From assembly GCA_000761475.1 (NCBI GenBank), contig JQNW01000002.1, positions 62,001 through 126,000 of the forward strand: a DNA stretch of 64,000 nucleotides, given 5' to 3'. Numbering within the stretch: position 1 is the first letter of the stretch; every line of letters starts with the position of its first letter. The stretch is from Chromohalobacter israelensis. Lineage in GTDB: Bacteria; Pseudomonadota; Gammaproteobacteria; Pseudomonadales; Halomonadaceae. The notes beneath the pieces are model-generated. The model was not told the origin of the DNA. It did not search any database and worked only from the letters and a program-made list of their open reading frames with translations. Shown piece after piece: positions 9,202 to 17,907 of the stretch. The translations under genes and the position numbers were made by a program.

Positions 9202-10845
9202 GCAGCGCGCCAGCGTCTCGAAGACGCGTGCGACTGCTTCCGCGCCGGGGTCGACGACCCCTTGCAGGGCGGTATCGGGCACGTAGGCGGCACGCCCCGC
9301 GCGGGCCTGGGCGAGCGTCGCGGTATGCTCGGCGCCTCGACGAGCGGCGTCGGCCGCCGCCTGCACGGTGCCTTGTGCCTGCCAGGCCTCGAGAGCGGGA
9401 ATCAGGGCATCCAGCAGCGTGCGATCGCCGCGTTGCGCGCCACCGTAGGTCTGCATGCGCTCGACCCCTTGCCACAAGCTCTCCGGCAGGTCATGTCGTT
9501 CCATGGCCGTCGCCGTGGCGGTGAAAAAGATCGAGAGCAGCACGCCGCTCGAACCGCCCATGCCCTTGGCCAGGCACTGGCCGATGCCGGCGAAGAGGCG
9601 GTCGGGATGCGCGGTCTCCAGCCGGCCCGCCTCCAGCGCCCCGGCGATGGCGTCGGCGCCTTCCTGCATGCTGCTGCCGGCGTCGCCGTCGCCGCTTTGC
9701 GTATCCAGCCGGTCCAGTGCCTCGCGTGCATCGCGCAGGGTCGCGATCACCTGCGACACGGCGGCCGCGATGGCGGACGATTGCGGTGCACCTTCGGCGA
9801 GCGCCTCGCCCTGGGTGGCGAGGTTCGGCGTGAACGTCGCGGGTGGCTGGATGGCGCGAACGCCCGGCCAGGCGGGAGCGTCGGTGGGAGCCTGAAGCGC
9901 CTCGCGCAAGGCGTCATCGGCAGCGATCAGGGTCAGCGAAAAGCCGTGCATGTCCAGCGACGTCATCAGCGGGGCGGGGCCGATGAGGTGGGGCAGAGGC
10001 TCGGCGCCGAATGTCTCGATCAGGGCGCCGGCCAGCACGCTCATCTCCTGGGTCGAGCAACTGCCGAGGTTGTTGAGCATGGCCACCCAGTCGCCGTCGT
10101 GGCCGCGTTCATTCAGAGCGGCCGCGAGGGGAGTGACGACGTGCTGCATGGCCTGCCGGGCGTCATCGGGGGCGATGTGCCGGGCGCCGGGTTCGTTATG
10201 GATCCCCAGGCCCAGCGCCGGGCTGCGCTCCGGGCGGGCCTGGCCCGGCAGTGTCGCCGCGGTGAGCGCCAGCCCCATCGAGGCCATGCGCTCGCACACG
10301 CGTTGCGCCTGGGCGTGCACCGTTTCCAGCGCGTCTCGCTGGCGTGCGTAATGGCCGGCGACCTTGTGGACCAGCAGGGTGCCCGCGAGACCGCGCGGCT
10401 GCGGCGTATCGGGCAAGGCAACATCGTCGCCGACGATGATCATCGCGACCTTCAGGCCTTCCCGCTGCGCGTGCTCGGCGGCGAGGCCGAAGTTGAGGCG
10501 GTCCCCGGTGTAATTCTTGACCACCAGCAGGCAGCCGGCCGGCCCGCAGACGTCGCGGATGGCGGCCAGCACGGCGTCCACGCTGGGCGAGGCGAACATG
10601 CTGCCGGCGATGACCCCCGTCAGCATGCCGTCGCCGATGAAGCCGGCGTGGGCCGGCTCATGCCCCGACCCACCGCCGGAGAGGATCGCGACCTGATGTT
10701 GCCCATGCTCGTCGCGAGACCAGTCGCGGCGTATCAGAATGCGGACGCCGCTGGCGGGCTCGGCGATGCGCAGAGGGGCGAGATGGCCGACGGCGTGCAG
10801 AACGTCGTCGACCACGCGAGAGGCATCGTTGAAGAAGTGCTGCAT
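9196..10845 (-). CDS. dhaK: ATP-dependent dihydroxyacetone kinase, DhaK-DhaL fusion
   Basis: A 549-residue kinase with both domains in one chain, as in the ATP-dependent enzymes of Citrobacter and eukaryotes rather than the phosphotransferase type. The N-terminal DhaK domain has GGGSGHEPAHAGF and the substrate-binding His near residue 216 in GLGIHNEPGA; the C-terminal DhaL domain has SGDGDAGSSMQEGA and GGSSGVLLSIFF. It makes dihydroxyacetone phosphate for glycolysis. The start MQHFFNDASR is the family start; a further in-frame ATG lies 39 bases upstream. It lies 54 bases downstream of ndh on the same strand. Confidence 0.93.
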   Translation of the reverse strand: MQHFFNDASRVVDDVLHAVGHLAPLRIAEPASGVRILIRRDWSRDEHGQHQVAILSGGGSGHEPAHAGFIGDGMLTGVIAGSMFASPSVDAVLAAIRDVCGPAGCLLVVKNYTGDRLNFGLAAEHAQREGLKVAMIIVGDDVALPDTPQPRGLAGTLLVHKVAGHYARQRDALETVHAQAQRVCERMASMGLALTAATLPGQARPERSPALGLGIHNEPGARHIAPDDARQAMQHVVTPLAAALNERGHDGDWVAMLNNLGSCSTQEMSVLAGALIETFGAEPLPHLIGPAPLMTSLDMHGFSLTLIAADDALREALQAPTDAPAWPGVRAIQPPATFTPNLATQGEALAEGAPQSSAIAAAVSQVIATLRDAREALDRLDTQSGDGDAGSSMQEGADAIAGALEAGRLETAHPDRLFAGIGQCLAKGMGGSSGVLLSIFFTATATAMERHDLPESLWQGVERMQTYGGAQRGDRTLLDALIPALEAWQAQGTVQAAADAARRGAEHTATLAQARAGRAAYVPDTALQGVVDPGAEAVARVFETLARCL

Positions 10846-10899
10846 GAGCGGGCTCCATGATCGCGCGGTGAGTGCCACGATCATGGTGCTCCGGTCGGA

Positions 10900-12198
10900 T
10901 TAGTGCAACTTCATGCGGGGGCGCAGATACCGGTTGAGGCCGTCGACGATGACGGTCATGCCGGTTTTCAAGGCGCCATGAATGGCCAGCTGGTGCATGC
11001 GATAGAGCGAGGCATAGAACAGCTTGGCCAGGCGCCCCTCGATGAACAGGCTGCGTGCCGAGGCACCGCGCATCAGGCTGCCCACGGCATCGAAGTGCGC
11101 CAGCGAGATCAGCGAGCCGCGATCGCGGAAGACGAAATCCTTGAGGGGCTTGCCGTCCATTGCCGCGCGCAGGTTGTGGTACAGCAGGCTGGCTTGCTGA
11201 TGCGCGGCCTGGGCGCGAGGCGGTACGCGCTTGTCGTCGGGTTGCGGGCAGGAGGCGCAGTCGCCGAAGGCGAAGATGCGGTCGTCGTCGATGCTCTGCA
11301 GGGTCTGATGCACCTTGAGCTGATGATTGCGCTCGGTGGAAAGCCCCAGTTCGGACAGAAAGGCCGGCGCGCGTATGCCGGCGGCCCAGACGTTGAGGTC
11401 GGTGGCGATGCGCGTCTCGTCGGCGGTGACGAAACCGTGCTCGTCGGCGCAGGTCACGCGGGTGTCGACATGGATCTGCACGCCCAGGCGTTCCAGCTCC
11501 TGGTGCACGGCGCGGCTGATGCGCTCGGGCAGCGCCGGCAGGATGCGCGGTGCCGCCTCGATGAGGTGGATCTCCAGCTTGCCGCTGTCCATGGCGGTGA
11601 ACCCGTAGCTGTGCAGCATCTTGGAGGCGCCGATCAGTTCGGCGGCCAGCTCGACGCCGGTGGCACCGGCACCGACGAGCCCCACGCTCAGGTTGGGATG
11701 GGTGCGCCGCTCGGGATCGCTGTACCGCAGGAAGGTGTTGAGCATGTCCTGGCGGAAGCTTTCGGCCTGTTGCGGGCTGTCGATGAAGTGGCTGTGCTTG
11801 GCCACGCCCGGGGTGCCGAAGTCGTTGGAGACGCTGCCCAGCGACATCACCAGGTAATCGTACTCCAGCGTGCGCGCCGGCAGGATCACGACGCCGTCGT
11901 CGTCGATGATCGGCGCCAGCGTGATGGTGCGGTTGTCGCGGTCGAGGTTGCTGAGCGTGCCGCGTTGAAAGCGGTAGCCGTGCGCCTTGGAATGCCCCTG
12001 GTAGGACACTTCATCGAGGCTGGAATCGAGCACGCCCGTGGCCACTTCATGCAGCAGGGGCTTCCAGATGTGCGTGGCGTTGCGGTCGACCAGAACGATC
12101 TCGGCGCGTTGGCGCTTGCCGAGCTTGCGCCCCAGGCGGGTGACCAGTTCGAGGCCACCTGCGCCTCCCCCGACCACCACGATGCGCGGTGTAGACAT
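10900..12198 (-). CDS. ndh: Type II NADH:quinone oxidoreductase
   Basis: A 432-residue single-subunit, non-proton-pumping NADH dehydrogenase feeding electrons to the quinone pool at the inner membrane. It begins MSTPRIVVVGGGAGGLE, the FAD-binding Rossmann fold, with WKPLLHEVATG, a second nucleotide-binding fold (VGLVGAGATGVELAAEL) and IFAFGDCASC. The start is chosen to put GGGAGG at residues 9-14; an upstream in-frame ATG at 12252 has no family match. A promoter with 17-base spacing lies upstream. dhaK follows and may be co-transcribed. Confidence 0.93.
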   Translation of the reverse strand: MSTPRIVVVGGGAGGLELVTRLGRKLGKRQRAEIVLVDRNATHIWKPLLHEVATGVLDSSLDEVSYQGHSKAHGYRFQRGTLSNLDRDNRTITLAPIIDDDGVVILPARTLEYDYLVMSLGSVSNDFGTPGVAKHSHFIDSPQQAESFRQDMLNTFLRYSDPERRTHPNLSVGLVGAGATGVELAAELIGASKMLHSYGFTAMDSGKLEIHLIEAAPRILPALPERISRAVHQELERLGVQIHVDTRVTCADEHGFVTADETRIATDLNVWAAGIRAPAFLSELGLSTERNHQLKVHQTLQSIDDDRIFAFGDCASCPQPDDKRVPPRAQAAHQQASLLYHNLRAAMDGKPLKDFVFRDRGSLISLAHFDAVGSLMRGASARSLFIEGRLAKLFYASLYRMHQLAIHGALKTGMTVIVDGLNRYLRPRMKLH

Positions 12199-12335
12199 GA
12201 TGGACTCCCGAAGAACGAAACATGGAAAAAGGGTGTCGCCAGGGTCGGGCATCGCAGCGAAACGCCAAGGTACGAGGCGCCTGGAAAGGCGTGTCGTGAC
12301 GCGGGGGCGCTGGCGCCTGGTGTCGGCGACGTCTG

Positions 12336-12364
12336 CGTATAGAATAACGCCGTTCGCTTGCCAA
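12336..12364 (-). promoter_or_regulatory. Candidate sigma-70 promoter for ndh
   Basis: On the minus strand TTGGCA (12359-12364, 5 of 6) and TATACG (12336-12341, 4 of 6) are 17 bases apart, about 140 bases upstream of the ndh ATG in the divergent ndh/gph gap. The long leader that follows shows no obvious structure. Confidence 0.42.
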
Positions 12365-12446
12365 AAACACCGGGCGCGGAGCAGTGTGGCCGGTTTTTCC
12401 GTAATATTACATGCATGACCCTTCCATCGATGACGAGGAGCCTTTC

Positions 12447-13118
12447 ATGTCGCCCAATCCGCCCCTGCGCATTCTCGACGGTATCCGCCTGGTCGCGTTC
12501 GACCTCGATGGCACGCTGGTGGATTCGGTCCCCGACCTGGCCGCTGCCGTCGATGCCGCCCTGCGTTCGCTGGGACTCGCGGGCGTCGACGAAGCGTCGG
12601 TGCGCGACTGGGTGGGCAATGGCTCCCGCAAGCTGGTGGAGCGCGCCCTGGAAGCGCTCGACGCGCAAGACACGGACCCGGAGGCGGCTCACGAGGCGTT
12701 TCTGCATCATTATCGCCTGGCGCCTTGTCGCGCGACGCGCCTGTACCCCGGTGTGCGCGAGGCGCTCGAAGGGTTGCGCGCACGCGGTCTGACGCTGGTG
12801 CTGATCACCAACAAGCCGGCGGCGTTCATCGCCCCGATCCTCGAAACGCTGGGACTGAGCGACTTTTTCGACCTGACGCTGGGTGGCGATTCGCTGGCGG
12901 CGAAGAAGCCAGATCCGGCGCCCTTGCTGCACGTGGCATCCCGTTTCGGGGTGACGCCGAGCGTCTGTCTGATGGTGGGGGACTCCCGGCATGACATCGA
13001 GGCCGGACGGGGTGCCGGATTCCGCACCCTGGCGGTGCCCTACGGCTACAATCACGGCGATCCGGTGGCGGCGAGCGCGCCGGATGCCATGGTTGAATCG
13101 CTTTGGGAACTCGTTTAG
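12447..13118 (+). CDS. gph: Phosphoglycolate phosphatase
   Basis: A 223-residue HAD-superfamily phosphatase that removes 2-phosphoglycolate. Motif I FDLDGTLVDS, motif II (LITNKP), and motifs III-IV (KKPDPAP, MVGDSRHDIEAG) are all visible. The start MSPNPPLRIL has GAGGAG six bases upstream and is preferred over the in-frame ATG at 12411. The gph-trpE neighbourhood is the one seen in pseudomonads. It is transcribed toward trpE, but a 110-base gap with a separate TATAAC box suggests trpE has its own promoter. Confidence 0.93.
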   Translation: MSPNPPLRILDGIRLVAFDLDGTLVDSVPDLAAAVDAALRSLGLAGVDEASVRDWVGNGSRKLVERALEALDAQDTDPEAAHEAFLHHYRLAPCRATRLYPGVREALEGLRARGLTLVLITNKPAAFIAPILETLGLSDFFDLTLGGDSLAAKKPDPAPLLHVASRFGVTPSVCLMVGDSRHDIEAGRGAGFRTLAVPYGYNHGDPVAASAPDAMVESLWELV

Positions 13119-13168
13119 TGTTTTTCGATACTTGCGTCTATAAAACCAAGTTTTTGATAACGTTCTGC

Positions 13169-13174
13169 TATAAC
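13169..13174 (+). promoter_or_regulatory. Candidate -10 hexamer for the trpE leader
   Basis: TATAAC (5 of 6) lies in a short AT-rich patch (13119-13195) 55 bases upstream of the leader peptide. No convincing -35 element is seen at normal spacing. Confidence 0.33.
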
Positions 13175-13228
13175 GGACAGCGTTAGATGATTCTGAATGC
13201 CCCCTCGTCGCGTAGAGCCCTCGCGTTG

Positions 13229-13258
13229 ATGCGTGACGTCAAGCGTTGGCGATGGTGA
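13229..13258 (+). CDS. trpL: trpE leader peptide MRDVKRWRW
   Basis: A 9-codon reading frame ending in TGA, with Trp at codons 7 and 9. Such peptides sense charged tRNA-Trp: ribosome stalling at the Trp codons decides which RNA hairpin forms. The Trp codons (13247-13255) overlap the first strand of the following hairpin set. Attenuation of trpE and of trpGDC has been described in Pseudomonas putida, which supports the call. No strong Shine-Dalgarno sequence precedes the ATG. It lies 94 bases before the trpE start. Confidence 0.72.
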   Translation: MRDVKRWRW

Positions 13259-13298
13259 TGTCGCCGTCTGGTGTCGGGTCGCGGCGATGGTCTCGCCG
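13248..13298 (+). promoter_or_regulatory. trpE attenuator RNA (mutually exclusive hairpins)
   Basis: Four short segments can pair in two ways. Segment 1 GGCGA (13248-13252, inside the Trp codons) can pair with segment 2 TCGCC (13261-13265). Segment 2 TCGCCG can instead pair with segment 3 CGGCGA (13282-13287), and segment 3 with segment 4 TCGCCG (13293-13298). This is the 1:2, 2:3, 3:4 logic of a trp attenuator. Unlike a normal intrinsic terminator, the 3:4 stem is not followed by a U-run. Confidence 0.6.
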
Positions 13299-13352
13299 AC
13301 TCGGCCTCGCGATCCCCTTGTGACGCAGCCTCTCACCGAAGGAACCCAGGGC

Positions 13353-14843
13353 ATGATGACCCCCGAACGCTTTGCCGAGCTGGCCCAGGCCGGCTACAAC
13401 CGCATTCCCATGACCCGCGAGGTACTCGCGGATCTCGACACTCCGCTTTCCACCTATCTCAAGCTGGCCGACGCGCCCTGGACCTTCCTGCTCGAATCCG
13501 TGCAGGGCGGAGAGAAGTGGGGACGATATTCGATCATCGGTCTGCCGAGCCGCGAGCGTATCGAGGTGCGCGGCCACGAGGTGCGCCACATCGTGAATGG
13601 CGAGCAGGCCGGCGTCACCGAGGCCGACGACCCCCTCGCCTGGATCGAGCAGTTCCAGGCACGCTTCAAGGTCCCCCAGCTCGACGAGCAGCCGCGTTTC
13701 GACGGCGGTCTGGTGGGGTATTTCGGTCACGACACCATTCGCTACATCGAGCCGCGCCTGCGCGGCGTGGAAAAACCCGACCCCATCGGCGTGCCGGACA
13801 TTCTGCTGATGGTGTGCGACGAGCTGGTGGTGTTCGACAATCTCTCCGGGCGTCTGACGCTGTGGACGCATGCCGATCCCGAGGTGGCGGATGCCTATCC
13901 CCACGCGCTGGAGCGTCTGGAAGCGCTGGAGATGCAGTTGCGCAGCGCCACGCTCAATACCGTCAGCCCCGGCACGGGCGGCCCGGCGGTCGAGGAGGGG
14001 CACTTCACTTCCGGCTTTACCGAGGCAGGGTTCAAAGCGGCGGTGGAGCAGATCAAGGAGTACGTGCTGGCCGGCGACGTCATGCAGTGCGTGCCGTCGC
14101 AGCGCATGACGATTCCCTATCGGGCGCCACCGCTGGATCTGTACCGTGCACTGCGCAGCCTGAATCCGTCGCCGTACATGTTCTTCTTCAACCTCGGCGA
14201 TCACCATGTGGTCGGCTCGTCGCCGGAGATCCTCACGCGCCTGGAGGAGGGCAACGTCACCGTGCGGCCCATCGCCGGCACGCGGGTACGCGGCCATAGC
14301 GAGGCGGAAGACCAGGCGCTGGAGGCCGAGCTGCTGGCGGATCCCAAGGAAATCGCCGAGCATCTGATGCTGATCGACCTGGGGCGCAACGACGTCGGCC
14401 GCATCAGCGAAACGGGCACGGTCGAGGTCACCGACAACATGGCCATCGAGCGCTACTCGCACGTCATGCACATCGTTTCCAACGTCACCGGCAAGCTCAA
14501 GCCCGGCATGTCGGCGCTGGATGTCCTGCGTGCCACTTTCCCCGCCGGCACCTTGTCGGGCGCGCCCAAGTTTCGCGCGCTGCAGATCCTCGACGAGCTC
14601 GAGCCGGTCAAGCGCGGCGTCTATGGCGGCGCGGTCGGGTACCTGTCCTGGCACGGCAACATGGACACCGCCATCGCCATTCGCACGGCGGTCATCAAGG
14701 ACGGTCAGCTGCATGTGCAGGCGGGAGCGGGGATCGTCGCCGACTCGGTGCCCGAGCAGGAGTGGCAGGAAACGCTCAACAAGGGCCGCGCCCTGTTTCG
14801 CGCGGTTGCCATGGCCGAGCGCGGTCTCGACAACCTGAGCTGA
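13353..14843 (+). CDS. trpE: Anthranilate synthase component I
   Basis: A 496-residue chorismate-using subunit that makes anthranilate with ammonia supplied by TrpG. The N-terminal region has [15 protein letters not shown], the tryptophan feedback-binding element; the catalytic half has [44 protein letters not shown] and [13 protein letters not shown]. The start MMTPERF has GAAGGA about 11 bases upstream; the second ATG may be used instead. It lies behind a Trp-codon leader and is separated from trpG by a small gene on the opposite strand. Confidence 0.96.
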   Translation: MMTPERFAELAQAGYNRIPMTREVLADLDTPLSTYLKLADAPWTFLLESVQGGEKWGRYSIIGLPSRERIEVRGHEVRHIVNGEQAGVTEADDPLAWIEQFQARFKVPQLDEQPRFDGGLVGYFGHDTIRYIEPRLRGVEKPDPIGVPDILLMVCDELVVFDNLSGRLTLWTHADPEVADAYPHALERLEALEMQLRSATLNTVSPGTGGPAVEEGHFTSGFTEAGFKAAVEQIKEYVLAGDVMQCVPSQRMTIPYRAPPLDLYRALRSLNPSPYMFFFNLGDHHVVGSSPEILTRLEEGNVTVRPIAGTRVRGHSEAEDQALEAELLADPKEIAEHLMLIDLGRNDVGRISETGTVEVTDNMAIERYSHVMHIVSNVTGKLKPGMSALDVLRATFPAGTLSGAPKFRALQILDELEPVKRGVYGGAVGYLSWHGNMDTAIAIRTAVIKDGQLHVQAGAGIVADSVPEQEWQETLNKGRALFRAVAMAERGLDNLS

Positions 14844-14905
14844 CGCCGCGGGCGCGTCGGGCGGGAAGCACGGCAGGTGCGATGGCACATGCCGTGCGGG
14901 GCAGA

Positions 14906-15049
14906 TCAGCGTGAAGACGAATCGTTCGGCGATTTCTTGCGCTGGTTCTGGTACTTCTGGGCCATCTGCTTCGCCGTGCGTTTCGCTTTCTCGCGGTTCT
15001 CGGGTTTGCGAAACCAGTTGGCAATGGCGGCGCCTATCATGCGTTTCAT
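14906..15049 (-). CDS. Small basic hypothetical protein between trpE and trpG
   Basis: A 47-residue reading frame starting MKRMIGAAIANWF, with a clear AGGAG six bases before the ATG. The product is strongly basic (many Lys/Arg) and polar after a short amphipathic N-terminal helix, with no signal peptide or transmembrane segment. I do not recognise the family. It is read opposite to trpE and trpG, so is not part of the tryptophan transcripts. The good ribosome-binding site and coherent composition argue that it is real. A longer upstream in-frame ATG (15373) would run through the trpG leader and is unlikely. Confidence 0.55.
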   Translation of the reverse strand: MKRMIGAAIANWFRKPENREKAKRTAKQMAQKYQNQRKKSPNDSSSR

Positions 15050-15132
15050 CGGTGACTCCTGCAGATGAGGAAGTATGCCTTCAAGCATAGACATGGCGCC
15101 GCCGCGACGCGAGATCAAGCGTCCCGAGCCAA

Positions 15133-15163
15133 TTGACATCCGTTGATCACAAACGGCAATATG
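15133..15163 (+). promoter_or_regulatory. Promoter of the trpGDC leader
   Basis: A perfect -35 TTGACA (15133-15138) is followed at 18 bases by CAATAT (15157-15162). The expected start of transcription is near 15169-15170, almost exactly at an ATG of the leader peptide, so that peptide might be translated from a leaderless RNA. The -10 match is weak. Confidence 0.45.
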
Positions 15164-15169
15164 CAATGC

Positions 15170-15217
15170 ATGACTACCGATACGACCTACAGCTTGATTC
15201 AGTGGTGGCGCTCCTGA
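15170..15217 (+). CDS. trpL: trpGDC leader peptide with tandem Trp codons
   Basis: Fifteen codons, MTTDTTYSLIQWWRS, ending in TGA; an in-frame ATG nine bases upstream would make it 18 residues. Two adjacent Trp codons at 15203-15208 sit just before the stop, as in classical trp leaders. Downstream are an antiterminator-forming segment and an intrinsic terminator. It controls trpGDC in response to charged tRNA-Trp. There is no evident Shine-Dalgarno sequence. Confidence 0.8.
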   Translation: MTTDTTYSLIQWWRS

Positions 15218-15223
15218 GCGAGG

Positions 15224-15273
15224 GGCGGCGCGCTTGCGACTGAACGAAATGCCGCCGTCAGGGCGGCATTTTT
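15224..15273 (+). terminator. trpGDC attenuator: antiterminator segment plus intrinsic terminator
   Basis: The terminator is a perfect 9-base-pair stem, AATGCCGCC (15248-15256) with GGCGGCATT (15262-15270), loop GTCAG, followed by further T residues. GGCGGC at 15224-15229 can pair with GCCGCC (15251-15256) of the terminator and so acts as antiterminator. This region begins 7 bases after the leader-peptide stop codon, so a ribosome stalled at the Trp codons would favour the antiterminator. Confidence 0.85.
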
Positions 15274-15386
15274 GTGTCTGCATCCCTGCACGGCTGGCAT
15301 GGCATCGCGGCCGACCTGGATGACATCCAGGCGGCCAACCAGAAGCCAGAAACCGAAAACATTGTGAAATCAAGGACTATAGCGCC

Positions 15387-15974
15387 ATGTCCGTGCTGAT
15401 GATCGACAATTACGACAGCTTCACCTACAACGTCGTGCAATACCTGGCGGAGCTGGGGGCCGACGTCGTCACCTACCGTAACGACGCCATCACGCTCGAG
15501 GAGATCGAGCGTCTGGCGCCGAGCCATCTGGTCATTTCGCCCGGCCCCTGCACGCCCAACGAAGCGGGCATTTCGCTGGATGCGGTGCGCCATTTCGCGG
15601 GCAAGTTGCCGATTCTCGGCATCTGCCTGGGACACCAGGCCATCGGTCAGGTATTCGGGGGCGACGTGGTGCGGGCGCCGCAGGTCATGCATGGCAAGAC
15701 CTCCTGGGTCGAGCACGACGGGCGCGGCGTGTTCGACGGCCTGGCCAACCCTCTCGAAGTAACGCGTTACCATTCGCTGGTGGTGTCCGAACAGGGTCTG
15801 CCGGAGTGCCTTGAGGTCTCGGCGCGCGTCGTCGCCGATGACGTGACGCCCGGCCTGATCATGGGCATGCGCCACAAGACGCTGGACATCGAGGGCGTCC
15901 AGTTTCACCCCGAATCGATCATGACGCGCCAGGGTCACGAGCTGCTGGCCAACTTTCTGAAACGCCGCGCATAA
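15387..15974 (+). CDS. trpG: Anthranilate synthase component II (glutamine amidotransferase)
   Basis: A 195-residue class I glutamine amidotransferase supplying ammonia to TrpE. It has [16 protein letters not shown] at the N-terminus, the oxyanion loop [11 protein letters not shown], the nucleophile Cys in [10 protein letters not shown] and the catalytic His-Glu in VQFHPES. It is first of the trpG-trpD-trpC operon, 113 bases after the attenuator terminator. In related bacteria this subunit can also serve 4-amino-4-deoxychorismate synthesis. Confidence 0.95.
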   Translation: MSVLMIDNYDSFTYNVVQYLAELGADVVTYRNDAITLEEIERLAPSHLVISPGPCTPNEAGISLDAVRHFAGKLPILGICLGHQAIGQVFGGDVVRAPQVMHGKTSWVEHDGRGVFDGLANPLEVTRYHSLVVSEQGLPECLEVSARVVADDVTPGLIMGMRHKTLDIEGVQFHPESIMTRQGHELLANFLKRRA

Positions 15975-15987
15975 CGAGGAGCGACAC

Positions 15988-17019
15988 ATGCAGATGCGAG
16001 ACGCCATCGGCGCGGTGATGCGCCACCGCCACCTGAGCTTCGACGACACCCATGCGGTGATGCGAGCGATCATGACCGGCGAGGCCAGCGATGCCCAGAT
16101 CGGCGGTTTCTTGATCGGCCTGGCGATGAAGGGAGAAACGGCCGAGGAAATCACTGCCGCCGCGCAAGTGATGCGGGAACTGATGACGCCCGTGGAAGTG
16201 GACCGCTCTCACCTGGTGGACATCGTGGGTACGGGCGGCGACGGGGCCAACCTGTTCAACGTCTCCACGGCGTCCAGCTTCGTGGTCGCCGCCGCCGGCG
16301 GGCGTGTTGCCAAGCACGGCAATCGCAGCGTGTCGTCGTCCTCGGGCAGCGCCGATCTGTTCGATGTGGCGGGGATTTCCCTGGAGCTGCCGCCGGTGGA
16401 AGTGGCGCGCTGCATCACCGAGATCGGGGTCGGCTTCATGTTCGCGCCGATGCACCACCAGGCCATGCGGCATGCCATCGGGCCGCGCCGCGAGATGGGC
16501 GTGCGTACGGTGTTCAACATCCTCGGGCCGCTCACCAACCCCGCCGGCGCGCCCAACCAGCTGCTCGGCGTCTACGACCCCGCGCTGTTGACGATCATGG
16601 CCGAGGCCTTGAGGCGTCTGGGCAGCGAGCACGTGCTGGTGGTCAACGCCGAGGACGGTCTCGACGAGATTTCCCTGGCCGCGCCGACGCGAGTGGCCGA
16701 GCTGCGCGACGGCGAGATCCACGAGTACACCATCGCCCCCGAGGACTTCGGCATCGAACGCCAGGCGCTGGCGCCACTGAAGGTGGTCACCGCCGAAGAC
16801 AGCCTCAAGCTGGTCAAGGCGGCGCTGGTGGGTGAGGGGCCGGCCGCGGACATCGTGGCGTTGAACGCCGGCGCGGCGCTCTACGCGGCCGGCGTGGCGG
16901 ATACGCTCAGCGAAGGCGTGGTGCTGGCCCAGGACTCCCAGGCATCCAAGCTGCCCCTCGAGAAGATGAAGGAACTCGCGGATTTCACGCGTATTCTGGC
17001 CCACAAGGACGAGCGCTGA
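15988..17019 (+). CDS. trpD: Anthranilate phosphoribosyltransferase
   Basis: A 343-residue enzyme joining anthranilate to phosphoribosyl pyrophosphate. The PRPP-binding [14 protein letters not shown], the [15 protein letters not shown] segment, the anthranilate-site [11 protein letters not shown] and the [18 protein letters not shown] motif are present. It starts 13 bases after trpG, with a GAGGAG site, and its stop overlaps the trpC start by one base. Confidence 0.96.
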   Translation: MQMRDAIGAVMRHRHLSFDDTHAVMRAIMTGEASDAQIGGFLIGLAMKGETAEEITAAAQVMRELMTPVEVDRSHLVDIVGTGGDGANLFNVSTASSFVVAAAGGRVAKHGNRSVSSSSGSADLFDVAGISLELPPVEVARCITEIGVGFMFAPMHHQAMRHAIGPRREMGVRTVFNILGPLTNPAGAPNQLLGVYDPALLTIMAEALRRLGSEHVLVVNAEDGLDEISLAAPTRVAELRDGEIHEYTIAPEDFGIERQALAPLKVVTAEDSLKLVKAALVGEGPAADIVALNAGAALYAAGVADTLSEGVVLAQDSQASKLPLEKMKELADFTRILAHKDER

Positions 17020-17831
17020 TGAGCCGAGCAAACGACACCGGTCTACCCACGATTCTGGCAAGGATCCTGGCACGCAAGGACGTCGAGATTCGCGAGCGTC
17101 GCGCGCAGGTGAGCGAGGCCGAGCTGCTGGAGCGGGCCCGGCACGAAGCGGCGCCGCGCGGTTTCGTCGCGGCGCTCGACCGGCGCATCGCGGCGGGCGA
17201 CCCGGCCGTCATCGCCGAGGTCAAGAAGGCCTCGCCCTCGAAGGGCGTGATGCGCGAGGATTTTCAGCCGGCCGAGATCGCCAGGGCCTATGCCGAGGCA
17301 GGCGCCAGTTGCCTGTCGGTGTTGACCGACGCGGACTTCTTCCAGGGGCACGAGCGCGACCTGCAGGCGGCCCGAGCGGCCTGCACGCTCCCCGTGATCC
17401 GCAAGGACTTCATCGTCGATGCCTATCAGGTCAGCGAAGCGCGCGCCATCGGCGCGGACTGTATCCTGCTGATCGTCGCGGCGCTCGACGATGCCCGCCT
17501 GAAGGCGCTGCACCAGCAGGCGCACGAGCTGGGCATGGACGTGCTGGTGGAAGTGCACGACGCCGCCGAGCTCGAGCGGGCGATGGCGCTGGACCTGACC
17601 CTGGTGGGCATCAACAACCGCGATCTGCGTACCTTCGACACCACCCTGACGACCACGTTCGACCTGCTGTCGCGGATTCCGCCGCACGTCACGGTCGTCA
17701 CCGAGTCCGGCATTCACACTCGTGGCGACGTCGAGCACATGCGGGAGCATGACGTGAACGCCTTCCTGGTCGGCGAGGCCTTCATGCGCGAGGCGGATCC
17801 GGGCAGCGCCTTGCGTCGCCTGTTTTTCTAG
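17019..17831 (+). CDS. trpC: Indole-3-glycerol-phosphate synthase
   Basis: A 270-residue TIM-barrel enzyme of the monofunctional type, without a fused TrpF. Signatures are [14 protein letters not shown] (catalytic Lys), [53 protein letters not shown] and [11 protein letters not shown]. It is the last gene of trpGDC. trpF, trpB and trpA are not in this window. Confidence 0.96.
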   Translation: MSRANDTGLPTILARILARKDVEIRERRAQVSEAELLERARHEAAPRGFVAALDRRIAAGDPAVIAEVKKASPSKGVMREDFQPAEIARAYAEAGASCLSVLTDADFFQGHERDLQAARAACTLPVIRKDFIVDAYQVSEARAIGADCILLIVAALDDARLKALHQQAHELGMDVLVEVHDAAELERAMALDLTLVGINNRDLRTFDTTLTTTFDLLSRIPPHVTVVTESGIHTRGDVEHMREHDVNAFLVGEAFMREADPGSALRRLFF

Positions 17832-17854
17832 GCGCGCCATTGCCTCGAGTCGAT

Positions 17855-17887
17855 CGCCATCGGGCCGCTGCGTGCGGCCCGATGGCG
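17855..17887. terminator. Long GC-rich hairpin between trpC and the antiporter gene
   Basis: CGCCATCGGGCCGC pairs with GCGGCCCGATGGCG around a 5-base loop, a 14-pair perfect stem placed between convergent genes. Neither side has a U-run, so it may stop transcription in both directions weakly, or stabilise 3' ends. Confidence 0.45.
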
Positions 17888-17907
17888 TCATGGGGGGCGT
17901 ACGTCGG

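Noticed and set aside
13239-14888. A 549-codon minus-strand frame opposite trpE
   Set aside because: TrpE is fully conserved on the plus strand; the antisense product is His/Arg-rich and unlike any known protein.
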